29,687 nt of DNA from Dehalococcoidia bacterium (GTDB lineage: Bacteria; Chloroflexota; Dehalococcoidia; SZUA-161; SpSt-899), in assembly GCA_023271515.1 (NCBI GenBank), contig JALPXQ010000005.1, positions 1 to 29,687 on the forward strand, read 5' to 3'. A program made the translations under genes and the position numbers. Below are positions 22,740-29,687 of this stretch, piece after piece; the stretch's first letter is position 1, and each line of letters starts with the position of its first letter. The notes below the pieces were generated by a model, which had not been told where the DNA came from, did not search any database, and saw only the letters and a list, made by a program, of their open reading frames with translations.

Positions 22740-22766
22740 ATGCACGGGCTGCGGTACAGCCAAAGG

Positions 22767-22798
22767 AAAGGGCTTCCTGAGGAATCAGGAAGCCCTTT
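22767..22798. terminator. Bidirectional terminator between radical SAM gene and 5S rRNA
   Basis: A perfect 14-bp inverted repeat, AAAGGGCTTCCTGA / TCAGGAAGCCCTTT, surrounds a GGAA loop. It lies 28 bp after the plus-strand gene and just past the minus-strand 5S gene. The trailing T runs are short (TTTAGTTT / TTTCCTTT). Confidence 0.75.
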
Positions 22799-22802
22799 AG
22801 TT

Positions 22803-22921
22803 TCCTGGCAATGCCATATTGTCCCACCCCGTTACCAGGGCAGTATCGTCTGCGCAGGGGCGTTTCACTTCCGTGTTCGGGATGGGAACGGGTGGGTCCA
22901 CCCCGCTGTAGTCACCAGGAA
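22803..22921 (-). rRNA. rrf: 5S ribosomal RNA
   Basis: On the minus strand the molecule begins TTCCTGGTGACTACAGCGGG, contains CCCATCCCGAACACGGAAGT and closes with a TTGCCAGGAA arm that pairs with the 5' end. It is about 119 nt long. Neither 16S nor 23S sequence adjoins it. Confidence 0.95.
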
Positions 22922-22929
22922 ACTATAGT

Positions 22930-22958
22930 ATTGTATCACCTTCTCAACCGGGTTTCAA
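22930..22958 (-). promoter_or_regulatory. Promoter of the solitary 5S gene
   Basis: TTGAAA (22953-22958) and TACAAT (22930-22935), read on the minus strand, are spaced 17 bp apart. Initiation 6-8 bases later falls at the 5' end of the 5S RNA. It is squeezed between that gene and the fhs stop codon. Confidence 0.8.
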
Positions 22959-22968
22959 GCGCTTCTCA

Positions 22969-24732
22969 TTAGAAAAGCCCGGAGACCTTCCCCGTCTTCA
23001 CATCCACATCAACCCTTCTGAAAGCCGGATCGGAGCTTGTTCCCGGCATCATGCTGATAGCACCTGCCATGGGACACAGGAACTTGGCACCGGAGAAGAT
23101 CAAGATATCGCGGATGGGCAGGGTCCACCCCTTCGGAACCCCCTTCAACGTGGGATCATGCGACAGGCTGAGATGGGTCTTTACCATCATGGTGGCATAG
23201 TCACTGTATTTAGAATCGCCTTCGAGCATCTTAGCCTTGGCCTCGGCCTCCGCTGTCCAGGAAACGCCATCAGCCCCATAGACCTCTTTAGCGATCAGAT
23301 CAACGCGGTCACGCAGTTTCATCTCCAGGGGGTAGAGGAATTTGAAATCGGTCTTATCCTCGCAGGCGTCAATGACTGCATCGGCAAGTTCCAGGGCACC
23401 CTCACCACCGTCAGCCCAGTGGGTAGACGGGGCACAGCGCGCTCCGGCGGCTTCTGCGGCCTTCTTGACCAGGGCGACCTCCGCATCGGTATCGGTATGA
23501 AAGCGGTTAATGCAGACCACCGGGTTCATACCTGACTTGCGGATGGTGTTGATATGGTGCACCATATTCGGCAGGCCTTTTTCCAGCAATCCCAGGTTCT
23601 CCCGGGCATATTCATCAGGGAGTGCTAGACCGGCCACAACCTTCGGCCCGCCGCCATGCATCTTCAGAGCGCGGATGGTGGTGGTCAGCACGGATACATG
23701 GGGCTTCAAGCCACTGTAGCGGCATTTTACATTCCAGAACTTTTCAAAGCCGATGTCAGCCCCGAAACCGCTCTCGGTGACGTGATAATCGAACATCTTG
23801 AGGCCGATACGGTCGGCGATGATCGAAGACTGGCCTACGGCGATGTTGGCGAAAGGTCCGGCATGTACCAGGCACGGCTGATACTCGGCGGTGCACATCA
23901 GGGTCGGGTTAACGGTATTGCGCATCCAGGCGGTCATGGCACCACCCACCTCGAGGTCACCGGTGGTTACCGGCTTGCCGCTCTTGTCGAAGGCTACGGT
24001 GATGTTGCTCAGTCTCTCTTTTAGATCTGCCAGGTCATTGACGATGGATAGAATCGCCATGCACTCGGAGCCGACGGCAATGCCGAACTTGGACTGCATG
24101 GTGAAGCCATCCTGTCGGCCGCCGATGCCGATAATGATATTGCGGAGGCTCTGGGCGCAGAAATCCAGAACCCATCCCATCTCTACCCTGGTGGGATCGA
24201 TGTCCAGGCGGCGCATCCTGGTGAGCCTTTCGAGCTGCTCATCGTTGTAATTGCGCTCATGTTGCATCCTGGCGGTAAGGGCCACCATCGCCAGGTTGTG
24301 GGCATTCATGATATCGTTGATGTCACCGGTAAGGCCCATGGAGAATTCCGTCATCGGAATGAGCAGGGCATTGCCGCCGCCGGCAGCGGTTCCCTTGACA
24401 TTCATGGTGGGCCCGCCTGATGGCTGCCTGAGGGCCCCGCCCACATTCTTGCCGCGCTTTCCCAGTCCTTCCATGAGGCCGCACGAGGTGGTGCTCTTTC
24501 CCTCACCCAGGGGGGTCGGGGTAATGGCAGTTATCTCGATATACTTGCCATCCGGCTTGTCCTTGAGGCGCTCAATGATCTTCAGGAAATCGAGCTTACA
24601 GAGCCGCCCCATGGGTATTACCTCATCCTTTTGCAGTCCTAACTTCTCCCTCCAGTCATCTGGAGTGGGCATGTTTAGTTCTGCCGCTTCCGAAATCTGC
24701 CAGTCCTTCAGTTTTGTGGCATCGTACGCCAT
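22969..24732 (-). CDS. fhs: Formate-tetrahydrofolate ligase
   Basis: Fhs condenses formate and THF with ATP to give 10-formyl-THF, the entry of the methyl branch of the Wood-Ljungdahl pathway and a donor for purine synthesis. The 587-residue product has the ATP loop TPTPLGEGKSTTS (71-83) and the signature regions ALRQPSGGPTMNVKG and MTEFSMGLTGDINDI. GGAGGG lies about 12 bases upstream. It is directly downstream of folD, giving a one-carbon pair on the same strand, though a 185-bp repeat-filled gap separates them. Confidence 0.96.
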   Translation of the reverse strand: MAYDATKLKDWQISEAAELNMPTPDDWREKLGLQKDEVIPMGRLCKLDFLKIIERLKDKPDGKYIEITAITPTPLGEGKSTTSCGLMEGLGKRGKNVGGALRQPSGGPTMNVKGTAAGGGNALLIPMTEFSMGLTGDINDIMNAHNLAMVALTARMQHERNYNDEQLERLTRMRRLDIDPTRVEMGWVLDFCAQSLRNIIIGIGGRQDGFTMQSKFGIAVGSECMAILSIVNDLADLKERLSNITVAFDKSGKPVTTGDLEVGGAMTAWMRNTVNPTLMCTAEYQPCLVHAGPFANIAVGQSSIIADRIGLKMFDYHVTESGFGADIGFEKFWNVKCRYSGLKPHVSVLTTTIRALKMHGGGPKVVAGLALPDEYARENLGLLEKGLPNMVHHINTIRKSGMNPVVCINRFHTDTDAEVALVKKAAEAAGARCAPSTHWADGGEGALELADAVIDACEDKTDFKFLYPLEMKLRDRVDLIAKEVYGADGVSWTAEAEAKAKMLEGDSKYSDYATMMVKTHLSLSHDPTLKGVPKGWTLPIRDILIFSGAKFLCPMAGAISMMPGTSSDPAFRRVDVDVKTGKVSGLF

Positions 24733-24756
24733 AGTAGAATATACCCTCCTTTTTTT

Positions 24757-24804
24757 ACTACTCAGATTGTCAGGCCTGCCCCCGGCCGCAGGCCCAGGGG
24801 TTCA
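24757..24804. repeat. Second copy of the MITE-like left end
   Basis: This 48-bp stretch beginning ACTACTCAGATTGTCAGG matches 21070-21117 at 47 of 48 positions, including the GGCCTGC/GCAGGCC hairpin. No matching right terminal repeat follows, so the copy looks truncated or recombined. Confidence 0.85.
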
Positions 24805-24810
24805 AGGTTC

Positions 24811-24915
24811 GCTCTAGCGTGTAGGGGATACCAGGTAGCGTATAGCCCCTCCCCATCACCTACACGCTATGCGCTATGCTCTACACACTATGTCCTACGC
24901 GCTATGCGCTTTTTC
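24811..24915. repeat. Heptad repeat block F between folD and fhs
   Basis: The block is 7-bp periodic: GCTCTAG, CGTGTAG, CAGGTAG, CGTATAG, then in the opposite sense CTACACG, CTATGCG, CTATGCT, CTACACA, CTATGTC, CTACGCG, CTATGCG. The TAGCGTGTAG arm and CTACACGCTA arm can pair, giving a hairpin in the folD-fhs transcript. Confidence 0.85.
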
Positions 24916-24917
24916 CC

Positions 24918-25799
24918 CTATGCCGACTGCATATCCGCGGCCCTGACGGTATTTGCCATCAGCATGGTAACTGTCATCGGCCCCACCCCCCCGGGCACGG
25001 GGGTAATAGCCTTCGCCTTCTCCTTGATACCCTCAAAATCAGAGTCGCCGACGAGGATACGCTTCCCCTCGGCAGTCGTGCCCACCTGGTTCACTCCCAC
25101 GTCAATGACCACCACACCTTCTTTCACCATATCGGCGGTTATCGCCTTTGGTCTGCCCATCGCGGCGATCAGGATGTCGGCCTGCCTGGTTATGGAGGCC
25201 ATATCCTTAGTTCCGGTATGAACCACGGTCACGGTGGCATTGGCGCCTTTCTTCTTTTGCATCAGGATCGCCATCACCGGCTTTCCCACGATATTGCTTC
25301 GCCCACAGATAACCACATGCTTCCCCTCCGGGCTGTTGCCACTGCGAATGAGCAACTCCTGAACCCCGTGGGGGGTACAGGGCATGAAGTAAGGCTCACC
25401 TATCAGGAGCCGGCCTACATTCACTGGATGAAAGCCGTCGACATCCTTCCTGGGATCTATGGTATTGAGAATCTTATCCGAATCAATGTGCTTCGGCAGC
25501 GGCAACTGCACCAGTATGCCATGAAACTTGGGATCCCTGTTTAGCTCCTCAACCTTGGCAAGCACCTCTGCTTCGGTGGCATCAATGGGATAAACGATCG
25601 TCTGGGAATGGATGCCCAACTGCTCACTGGCCTTGCTCTTGGCCGAGACATAGGACACCGATCCTGGATCCTCACCAACGCGCACCATTGCCAGGCCCGG
25701 GGTTATCCCCTTCTTTGCCTTGATCTCGGTTACCTTCTCCTTCAGTTCCTCCCGGATACTCGCCGCTACCTTGGTTCCTGAGATTATCTCTGCCGGCAT
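24918..25799 (-). CDS. folD: Bifunctional methylenetetrahydrofolate dehydrogenase/cyclohydrolase
   Basis: FolD interconverts methylene-, methenyl- and 10-formyl-THF. The 293-residue product contains the catalytic Lys in VSYVSAKSKASEQLGI, the QLPLPKHID motif, and the NADP-binding GRSNIVGKPV. AAAAAAAGGAGG lies upstream of the ATG. With fhs downstream and thyX upstream it forms a folate-centred gene set. Confidence 0.96.
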   Translation of the reverse strand: MPAEIISGTKVAASIREELKEKVTEIKAKKGITPGLAMVRVGEDPGSVSYVSAKSKASEQLGIHSQTIVYPIDATEAEVLAKVEELNRDPKFHGILVQLPLPKHIDSDKILNTIDPRKDVDGFHPVNVGRLLIGEPYFMPCTPHGVQELLIRSGNSPEGKHVVICGRSNIVGKPVMAILMQKKKGANATVTVVHTGTKDMASITRQADILIAAMGRPKAITADMVKEGVVVIDVGVNQVGTTAEGKRILVGDSDFEGIKEKAKAITPVPGGVGPMTVTMLMANTVRAADMQSA

Positions 25800-25807
25800 A
25801 TACCAAC

Positions 25808-25876
25808 CTCCTTTTTTTCAGCCTTCAGCCTTCAGTCTATCTACCTAAAAGCCTTCATCCTTCAGCCTATCCACCT
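25808..25876. repeat. Heptad repeat block G between thyX and folD
   Basis: CTTCAGC heptads (CTTCAGC, CTTCAGC, CTTCAGT, CTATCTACC) are followed by a second imperfect ~33-bp copy (CTTCATCCTTCAGCCTATCCACC). Confidence 0.8.
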
Positions 25877-26555
25877 AATTGACTGGCGACTCTCTTGGTG
25901 CGAACAAACCGCAACCATCCCGCTCATCGCAATAGCCCAGTTGGTAGCATTTGGGCTTCAGCTCGGCCCCGATGCGCGGCGCTACCTTTGCAACCTCGGC
26001 CTTGATCCTCTCAAAAAGCTCCACGATCTCCCACTGAGCCTTCTGGCAAAGCCGCAAAGAGCAGGCGTGCATCAACTCCCGGGCATTCATGGTCATTACC
26101 AGTTTGGTCTCTACGGCATTGGGGAGCACATAACGGGCATCCTCGGCGGGCACCCCATCATCGAGCATCTGACGGTAGAGCTCATGGCTGGCTCTAACCA
26201 GCTCCCGATATTTGGCCTTCAAGTTTCCTTTCGCCGCAATGGTTGCCGGCGTTACGAAGTTCAACTCCTTGAAGGAAACAAATCGCTGGCTCTGCTGGGT
26301 GTAGCTGGCGAGACGATGGCGGACCAGTTGGTGGCTGGTGACGCGTGAGATACCGTCGAGGGCAAAGGTGAAACTGGCATGCTCAAAGGGCGAGAGGTGT
26401 CCTGATGAAAGAAGTCGCCCAAGAAGGCTATCTACCTGCTCCGAGCGAAGCCTCTGGCGACGCTCGATAGCGCTGATGCTCGAGAAGGAAAGTCTGGCAG
26501 CAGTGGCAACAATCAGTTCCGGTTCAGGGGTAAAACTTAAGAGAGCCACTTCCAT
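25875..26555 (-). CDS. thyX: Flavin-dependent thymidylate synthase
   Basis: ThyX makes dTMP from dUMP using methylene-THF as carbon donor and FAD for reduction. From ATG 26555 the product has 226 residues and the signature RHRLASYTQQSQR (79-91), with the RHR-x-x-S core. An upstream in-frame ATG (26573) is rejected because it overlaps the perfect -10 box of the gene's own promoter. Its substrate comes from FolD, encoded next door. Confidence 0.94.
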   Translation of the reverse strand: MEVALLSFTPEPELIVATAARLSFSSISAIERRQRLRSEQVDSLLGRLLSSGHLSPFEHASFTFALDGISRVTSHQLVRHRLASYTQQSQRFVSFKELNFVTPATIAAKGNLKAKYRELVRASHELYRQMLDDGVPAEDARYVLPNAVETKLVMTMNARELMHACSLRLCQKAQWEIVELFERIKAEVAKVAPRIGAELKPKCYQLGYCDERDGCGLFAPRESPVN

Positions 26556-26571
26556 ATCTGCTATCCGCCCC

Positions 26572-26600
26572 ATTATACCATATACACCGGTGGATTACAA
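26572..26600 (-). promoter_or_regulatory. Promoter of thyX
   Basis: On the minus strand, TTGTAA (26595-26600) and TATAAT (26572-26577) are spaced 17 bp apart. Initiation would be near 26565, about 10 bases before ATG 26555, leaving a very short leader. Confidence 0.8.
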
Positions 26601-26643
26601 TATCGGGGCAGGCGTGATAATTTGAAGCTCGGACGAAAGAGGA

Positions 26644-27873
26644 TCAGTCATGGCTGTCCCGCAACCAGATGGAACAGATCAGGGTCACCACCAGTATGGC
26701 AGCGCCGGCAATGGTAAAGCCGGGGTAAAAGCCTAACCGGTCAATCAGAGAACCCATCACCGGCGTCAGCAAGCCACCACCCTCCATACTGCTGAAGTAG
26801 TAGATGCCGAGTATGGTCGAGCGGTTGTGCCCCGAGGTCTGACTGACAATATATGCCTCTGAGACCGGCATACGGACGTAGATAATCATCCCGAGAGCAA
26901 CAAGCAGAGCACCGAAACCCCATCCGTAAGGAACCAGATTGAGTAGATAGATTACAGGAGCGGCAAGCAAGCATACAGCCAGTATCACCGGCACGTTGCC
27001 CAGACGGTCAGAGAGGTATCCCCCCAGAGGTCCTGCCCAAAGACCGGCAGAGAAGATGACGGCCACCAGGGCCGCCGCTGTTTCCCCACTGACCCCGAAA
27101 TGGGCTACCAGGAACAGCGGGATGAACGACATCACTGAAAAAAGCACCGCCTGGGTGAAGGTGGTCAGAACGATGAAGGATACCAGGCGACGCCGGCGGC
27201 CGGGAGCAGGTGGCGCATCATCATGACCACCCGCAGGTGCCTGCCCGGGTTTCTTGCCGGCCACTTGTCGGCCCAGGAGCCAATAAAATACCGCCCCAAA
27301 TGCAACAGTGGGCATGGCGAGGACGATGAATGAACCGCGCCATCCCCAGGTGGTGGCAATGGCAGCGCCGATGAGTGGAGCCAGGGAGAAGCTGGCACTT
27401 CCGCCAATCATGTGGAGTCCAAGCGCCCGCCCACGTCTCCCCGGCTCAACTGAGGCTGAGATAAGCGGCGGGGCTGCCGGGTGATAGCCACCACCCATTA
27501 GCCCCATCAGTCCGAAGAAAACCATCATCATGACATAGGTCTGTGAAAGGCCAACCAGAAGCCCGGCCACAGCCACACCGCAGATGCCTGCGGTGATCAA
27601 TATGCGGGACCCAATGCGGTCGGCGAGCCACCCCGCCGGCAACTGGCCGATGCCGTATGAGAGACTGAATGCCGCGATCACCCATCCAGCCTGAGTATAA
27701 TCCAGAGCGAACTCATCACGGATCAAGGGCAAAAGTGGTACCGGCAGTGCGGTCAGCAGGTGGTGCCCGAAGTGTGCCATTACAAAGAGCGGCACCAGCC
27801 CTGAAAAAGGCGAGCGAAAGCGGAATGTCTTGATCTTAGATTCTCCTCTCACATAACCCTCTTCCTTTAGCAT
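26644..27873 (-). CDS. Major facilitator superfamily transporter
   Basis: This 409-residue MFS permease has about 12 hydrophobic segments and the loop 2-3 motif GWLADRIGSR (family pattern GxLaDRxGxr); a second copy, GGYLSDRLGNV, is in the C-terminal half. The N-terminal half opens MAHFGHHLLTALPVPLLPLIRDEF, seen in putative drug or fosmidomycin-type efflux members. Substrate and direction are unknown. A GTG at 27852 with GGAAGAGGG upstream is an alternative start. It is encoded upstream of thyX on the same strand but has a separate leader. Confidence 0.88.
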   Translation of the reverse strand: MLKEEGYVRGESKIKTFRFRSPFSGLVPLFVMAHFGHHLLTALPVPLLPLIRDEFALDYTQAGWVIAAFSLSYGIGQLPAGWLADRIGSRILITAGICGVAVAGLLVGLSQTYVMMMVFFGLMGLMGGGYHPAAPPLISASVEPGRRGRALGLHMIGGSASFSLAPLIGAAIATTWGWRGSFIVLAMPTVAFGAVFYWLLGRQVAGKKPGQAPAGGHDDAPPAPGRRRRLVSFIVLTTFTQAVLFSVMSFIPLFLVAHFGVSGETAAALVAVIFSAGLWAGPLGGYLSDRLGNVPVILAVCLLAAPVIYLLNLVPYGWGFGALLVALGMIIYVRMPVSEAYIVSQTSGHNRSTILGIYYFSSMEGGGLLTPVMGSLIDRLGFYPGFTIAGAAILVVTLICSIWLRDSHD

Positions 27874-28029
27874 AACAGCTTTATGCCAGGGAGGCTACTT
27901 TCAATATAGTTCCTGTTATATCCAGTCACCCGCCTTTACTGTTGCAGGTACATGACATAAACAGACTCCTTGAATCCATGCTTCTTCCGGAATGAGCAAG
28001 CGACCTCATTTCTGGAAGACACTCGTAAC

Positions 28030-28254
28030 TCAATTCGAAGTCATCTCCACCAGATGCATCCGGGCCTGATCTCCCGGTTCGTAAAACACCTCGCCTCTGT
28101 CCACAAAACCTTGATCTAGAAACCACCACAGCGGGCCGTTTGGAAACGCAACATCTTCTGATGCTATCGCCAAGAGGCTCTTGAAGCCTCGCCCTCTCAA
28201 GTGCTCTGTCAAGGCCTGCAACGGATAGATCTTGTAATAGCGCGTTTGCAACAA
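28030..28254 (-). CDS. Small GNAT-like protein or fragment
   Basis: This ~74-residue frame reads as plausible protein: HLRGRGFKSLLAIASED, then VAFPNGPLWWFLDQGFVDRGE, ending QARMHLVEMTSN. That pattern resembles the C-terminal half of a GNAT acetyltransferase, but I am not certain. The only starts are TTG codons (28254 or 28257); the frame remains open upstream to 28351 through the attC-like repeat without any ATG. Its position immediately after the attC-like site fits a gene-cassette ORF. It may be a truncated gene. Confidence 0.45.
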   Translation of the reverse strand: MLQTRYYKIYPLQALTEHLRGRGFKSLLAIASEDVAFPNGPLWWFLDQGFVDRGEVFYEPGDQARMHLVEMTSN

Positions 28255-28258
28255 TTTC

Positions 28259-28341
28259 GCATAACGTTCCCAGCATAAAAGAAGTTCTTGCGGGGCAAAA
28301 AAATTTGGGTGAGCGTTAGCGAACCTTCTATGCTGTGTTAT
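28259..28341 (-). repeat. attC-like recombination site 1
   Basis: An imperfect palindrome of about 83 bp has conserved ends (plus strand TAACGTTCCCAGCATA at 28262-28277 and TATGCTGTGTT at 28329-28339) that pair as CAGCATA/TATGCTG and ATAAC/GTTAT around an unpaired segment. On the minus strand it ends in GTTATGC, close to the integron R' core GTTRRRY. It begins 22 bp after the arsC stop. Confidence 0.6.
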
Positions 28342-28362
28342 CTGCTGCCATATTTTTGAATT

Positions 28363-28749
28363 TCATACTTGTGCAATTAGTCCCTTTACCTTGCCTTCAA
28401 TCAATGCTCTTATTTTGCGGAACTCATCCATCGGTAGTTCTTTCGGATCTGGAATTCCCCAGTCGTCGTGGCATTTCGCAAGAACAAATGGGCAAATATC
28501 ACCGCAGCCCATAGTAATCACATATTCATACTGCTCCTCGGGTATTTCAGTCAATGACTTTGATGAATGCCTGGTCAGGTCATAACCAATTTCCTTCATT
28601 GATTCAATGGCTTTGGGATTTATTTCCCCAGAAAGCTTGGAACCTGCGCTGAACGGCTCGATTTTATCTTTTCCGTAAAGGTGCGCAAATGCTTCCGCAA
28701 TTTGACTTCTGCAAGAATTCTCAATACAAACAAACAATACTCTTTTCAT
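28363..28749 (-). CDS. arsC: Arsenate reductase, thioredoxin-coupled type
   Basis: This 128-residue member of the low-molecular-weight phosphatase-like ArsC family reduces arsenate to arsenite. The catalytic loop CIENSCRS (C8, C13) and the second redox pair in GCGDICP (C82, C86) are present, as is the DWGIPDP general-acid loop. It overlaps the aquaporin fragment stop by one base. Base composition is AT-richer than the left 28 kb, and an attC-like site follows the stop, so horizontal acquisition is likely. No arsR or arsenite efflux gene is seen. Confidence 0.93.
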   Translation of the reverse strand: MKRVLFVCIENSCRSQIAEAFAHLYGKDKIEPFSAGSKLSGEINPKAIESMKEIGYDLTRHSSKSLTEIPEEQYEYVITMGCGDICPFVLAKCHDDWGIPDPKELPMDEFRKIRALIEGKVKGLIAQV

Positions 28750-29195
28750 TAGCGAGCCCCCTTAACCTTATTAGATGGTAAATCCGGACTACCACAACAG
28801 TCCTTCTCTCTAACGCTTTTGCAGCCTAAAATGCCGAGAAATGCGCCAACGAGCGGTGCAAATAGGTAAACCTGGAGCGAACTAAGGTTATTTGAAATCA
28901 AGGCTGGGGCAAATGAACGAGCTGGATTCATTGAGGCGCCGGTAATAGGACCTGCAAACATGGCTGCCAGTGCAATAACCGAACCTACAGCAATACCTGC
29001 TGTAATACTTTTTTCTTTTGCACCGCTGGAAACATTTATGATTACGAACATCAGGAAAAATGTTAGAATAACCTCAATTCCAAATGCGTGTATATCTGGT
29101 ACAGCAGGGAGCGTTGCGCCTAAACACAGACTCTGCGGGAATAGCAACCTCAAAATGATGCTTGCCAGGATAGCACCGGAAAATTGAGCTGTCAA
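28749..29195 (-). pseudogene. Aquaporin (MIP family), C-terminal half only
   Basis: The 148-residue frame holds the second half of an aquaporin: FLTAQFSGAILASI, a long membrane helix, the second NPA box in GASMNPARSFAP, and the last helix. The first NPA box and first three helices are missing; the frame runs back through KGNPFRELLPF, which looks like genuine family sequence, to a stop (TAA at 29229). The TTG start is therefore only nominal. Aquaglyceroporins that export arsenite are known beside arsC, which explains the pairing, but this copy should not form a channel. Confidence 0.8.
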
Positions 29196-29228
29196 GAATG
29201 GTAAGAGTTCTCTGAAGGGATTTCCCTT

Positions 29229-29385
29229 TTAGCCGCTTCGCAATCTTTCTTGGATTGCCCCACTTGTTAATTCTTTGATTGCATCCTGTGCAATCCATTT
29301 GGCGCTTTTTGAATCCATTTTTTGAATTTCTCTGGCTGTTTCAATTGCTTTTCTATTCAAGTTAAGATTCCGTTTTGTCCCAAAA
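29229..29385 (-). pseudogene. DNA alkylation repair (AlkD-like) protein, C-terminal fragment
   Basis: A frame without its own start reads KRNLNLNRKAIETAREIQ, then MDSKSAKWIAQDAIKELTS and a natural-looking end QERLRSG. This matches the C-terminal tail of HEAT-like DNA alkylation repair proteins as I remember it (KRN-LN-AI, WIA-DAIRELTS). Only about 50 residues remain. It abuts the GyrI-like fragment on one side and the aquaporin fragment on the other. Confidence 0.6.
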
Positions 29386-29476
29386 ATGGAATTCCCCCAA
29401 ATTCAACTACCTCCGGGCTCGTTCTTGCTGTGTAATAGGTTTTGTATTCCTTTGTCAGGTCTAATTTTGTTGTCAT
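29357..29476 (-). pseudogene. GyrI-like small-molecule-binding protein, N-terminal fragment
   Basis: From ATG 29476, with a near-ideal GGAGGTGAT Shine-Dalgarno upstream, a 39-residue frame starts MTTKLDLTKEYKTYYTA and runs to FGGIPFLGQNG before stopping. That is the characteristic N-terminus of stand-alone GyrI-like proteins, normally about 200 residues. The frame breaks where the AlkD-like fragment begins, so a deletion fused two unrelated genes. Confidence 0.6.
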
Positions 29477-29539
29477 ACTTCTTATCACCTCCATATTTAT
29501 GTAATCGCCTTCCTTTTTAAAGGCGGGCCTGGGCATTTC

Positions 29540-29654
29540 ACTTAACGTTTCCAGCATATACGACGTTGCGACCGAAGGGAGCGATGTCCCCACCTGCTTG
29601 TCGGCAGGCAGGAGGGCAAGGGCGATAGCCCGCAGCGTATATGCTGTGTTGTCC
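29540..29654 (-). repeat. attC-like recombination site 2
   Basis: An imperfect palindrome of about 115 bp whose ends match site 1 (TAACGTTTCCAGCATA at 29543-29558, 15/16 identical; TATGCTGTGTT at 29640-29650, 11/11) but whose centre is unrelated, with its own CCTGCTTGTCGGCAGG hairpin. On the minus strand it ends GTTAAGT, a full match to the GTTRRRY core. It is in the same orientation as site 1. Confidence 0.6.
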
Positions 29655-29687
29655 GAAGTCGCCGAGATGTTCTCACAAATTGTCAAT

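Noticed and set aside
26556..26573. Upstream ATG for thyX at 26573
   Set aside because: It overlaps the TATAAT of the gene's promoter, so it would not be in the mRNA.
27926..28276. 116-codon minus-strand frame overlapping the GNAT-like ORF
   Set aside because: Arg/Ser/Cys-rich with no recognisable motif; the overlapping 28030-28254 frame is far more protein-like.

Overview
The window looks like chromosomal DNA from an anaerobic bacterium, most plausibly a Chloroflexota member near the Dehalococcoidia/Anaerolineae. This placement is inferred from gene content (a giant double-activase acyl-CoA dehydratase activator, an ADP-forming acetyl-CoA synthetase beta subunit, formate-THF ligase with FolD, a tungstate-type ABC importer with a molybdopterin-type riboswitch, ThyX) and not from a phylogeny. 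Most of the window is moderately GC-rich; the last ~1.3 kb is visibly AT-richer and reads as acquired DNA.

Layout, plus strand first. lgt is followed by a zinc module: a Fur-family regulator (probably Zur) behind a strong promoter and a near-perfect Zur-type palindrome, then znuA, znuC and znuB. recF converges on znuB. A ~4.1 kb gene for a fused CoA-dehydratase activase follows, then a small HHW membrane protein whose promoter sits almost on its start codon. Next come a candidate Moco/Tuco riboswitch with an intrinsic terminator and tupA-tupB-tupC. dnaN is followed by an ATP-grasp acetyl-CoA synthetase beta gene, rpsP and khpA.

On the minus strand lies the classic tRNA-Thr(TGT), tRNA-Tyr(GTA), tRNA-Thr(GGT), tuf, rpmG, secE, nusG, rplK, rplA, L10 leader, rplJ, rplL cluster, driven by a strong promoter at its head. 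The whole rplK-rplA intergenic space is one sequence resembling a type I-C CRISPR repeat. A plus-strand radical-SAM gene, a solitary 5S rRNA gene with its own promoter, and a minus-strand one-carbon set (thyX, folD, fhs) plus an MFS transporter follow.

The right end (about 28,030-29,687) is built like integron gene cassettes. Two attC-like imperfect palindromes in the same orientation bracket a segment holding arsC and three truncated genes (GyrI-like N-terminus, AlkD-like C-terminus, aquaporin C-terminal half). Through the rest of the window many intergenic spaces carry 7-bp-periodic repeats of several unrelated units, one of them inside the L10 leader. One 142-bp repeat-rich block has 12-bp terminal inverted repeats and 13-bp flanking direct repeats like a small non-autonomous transposable element.
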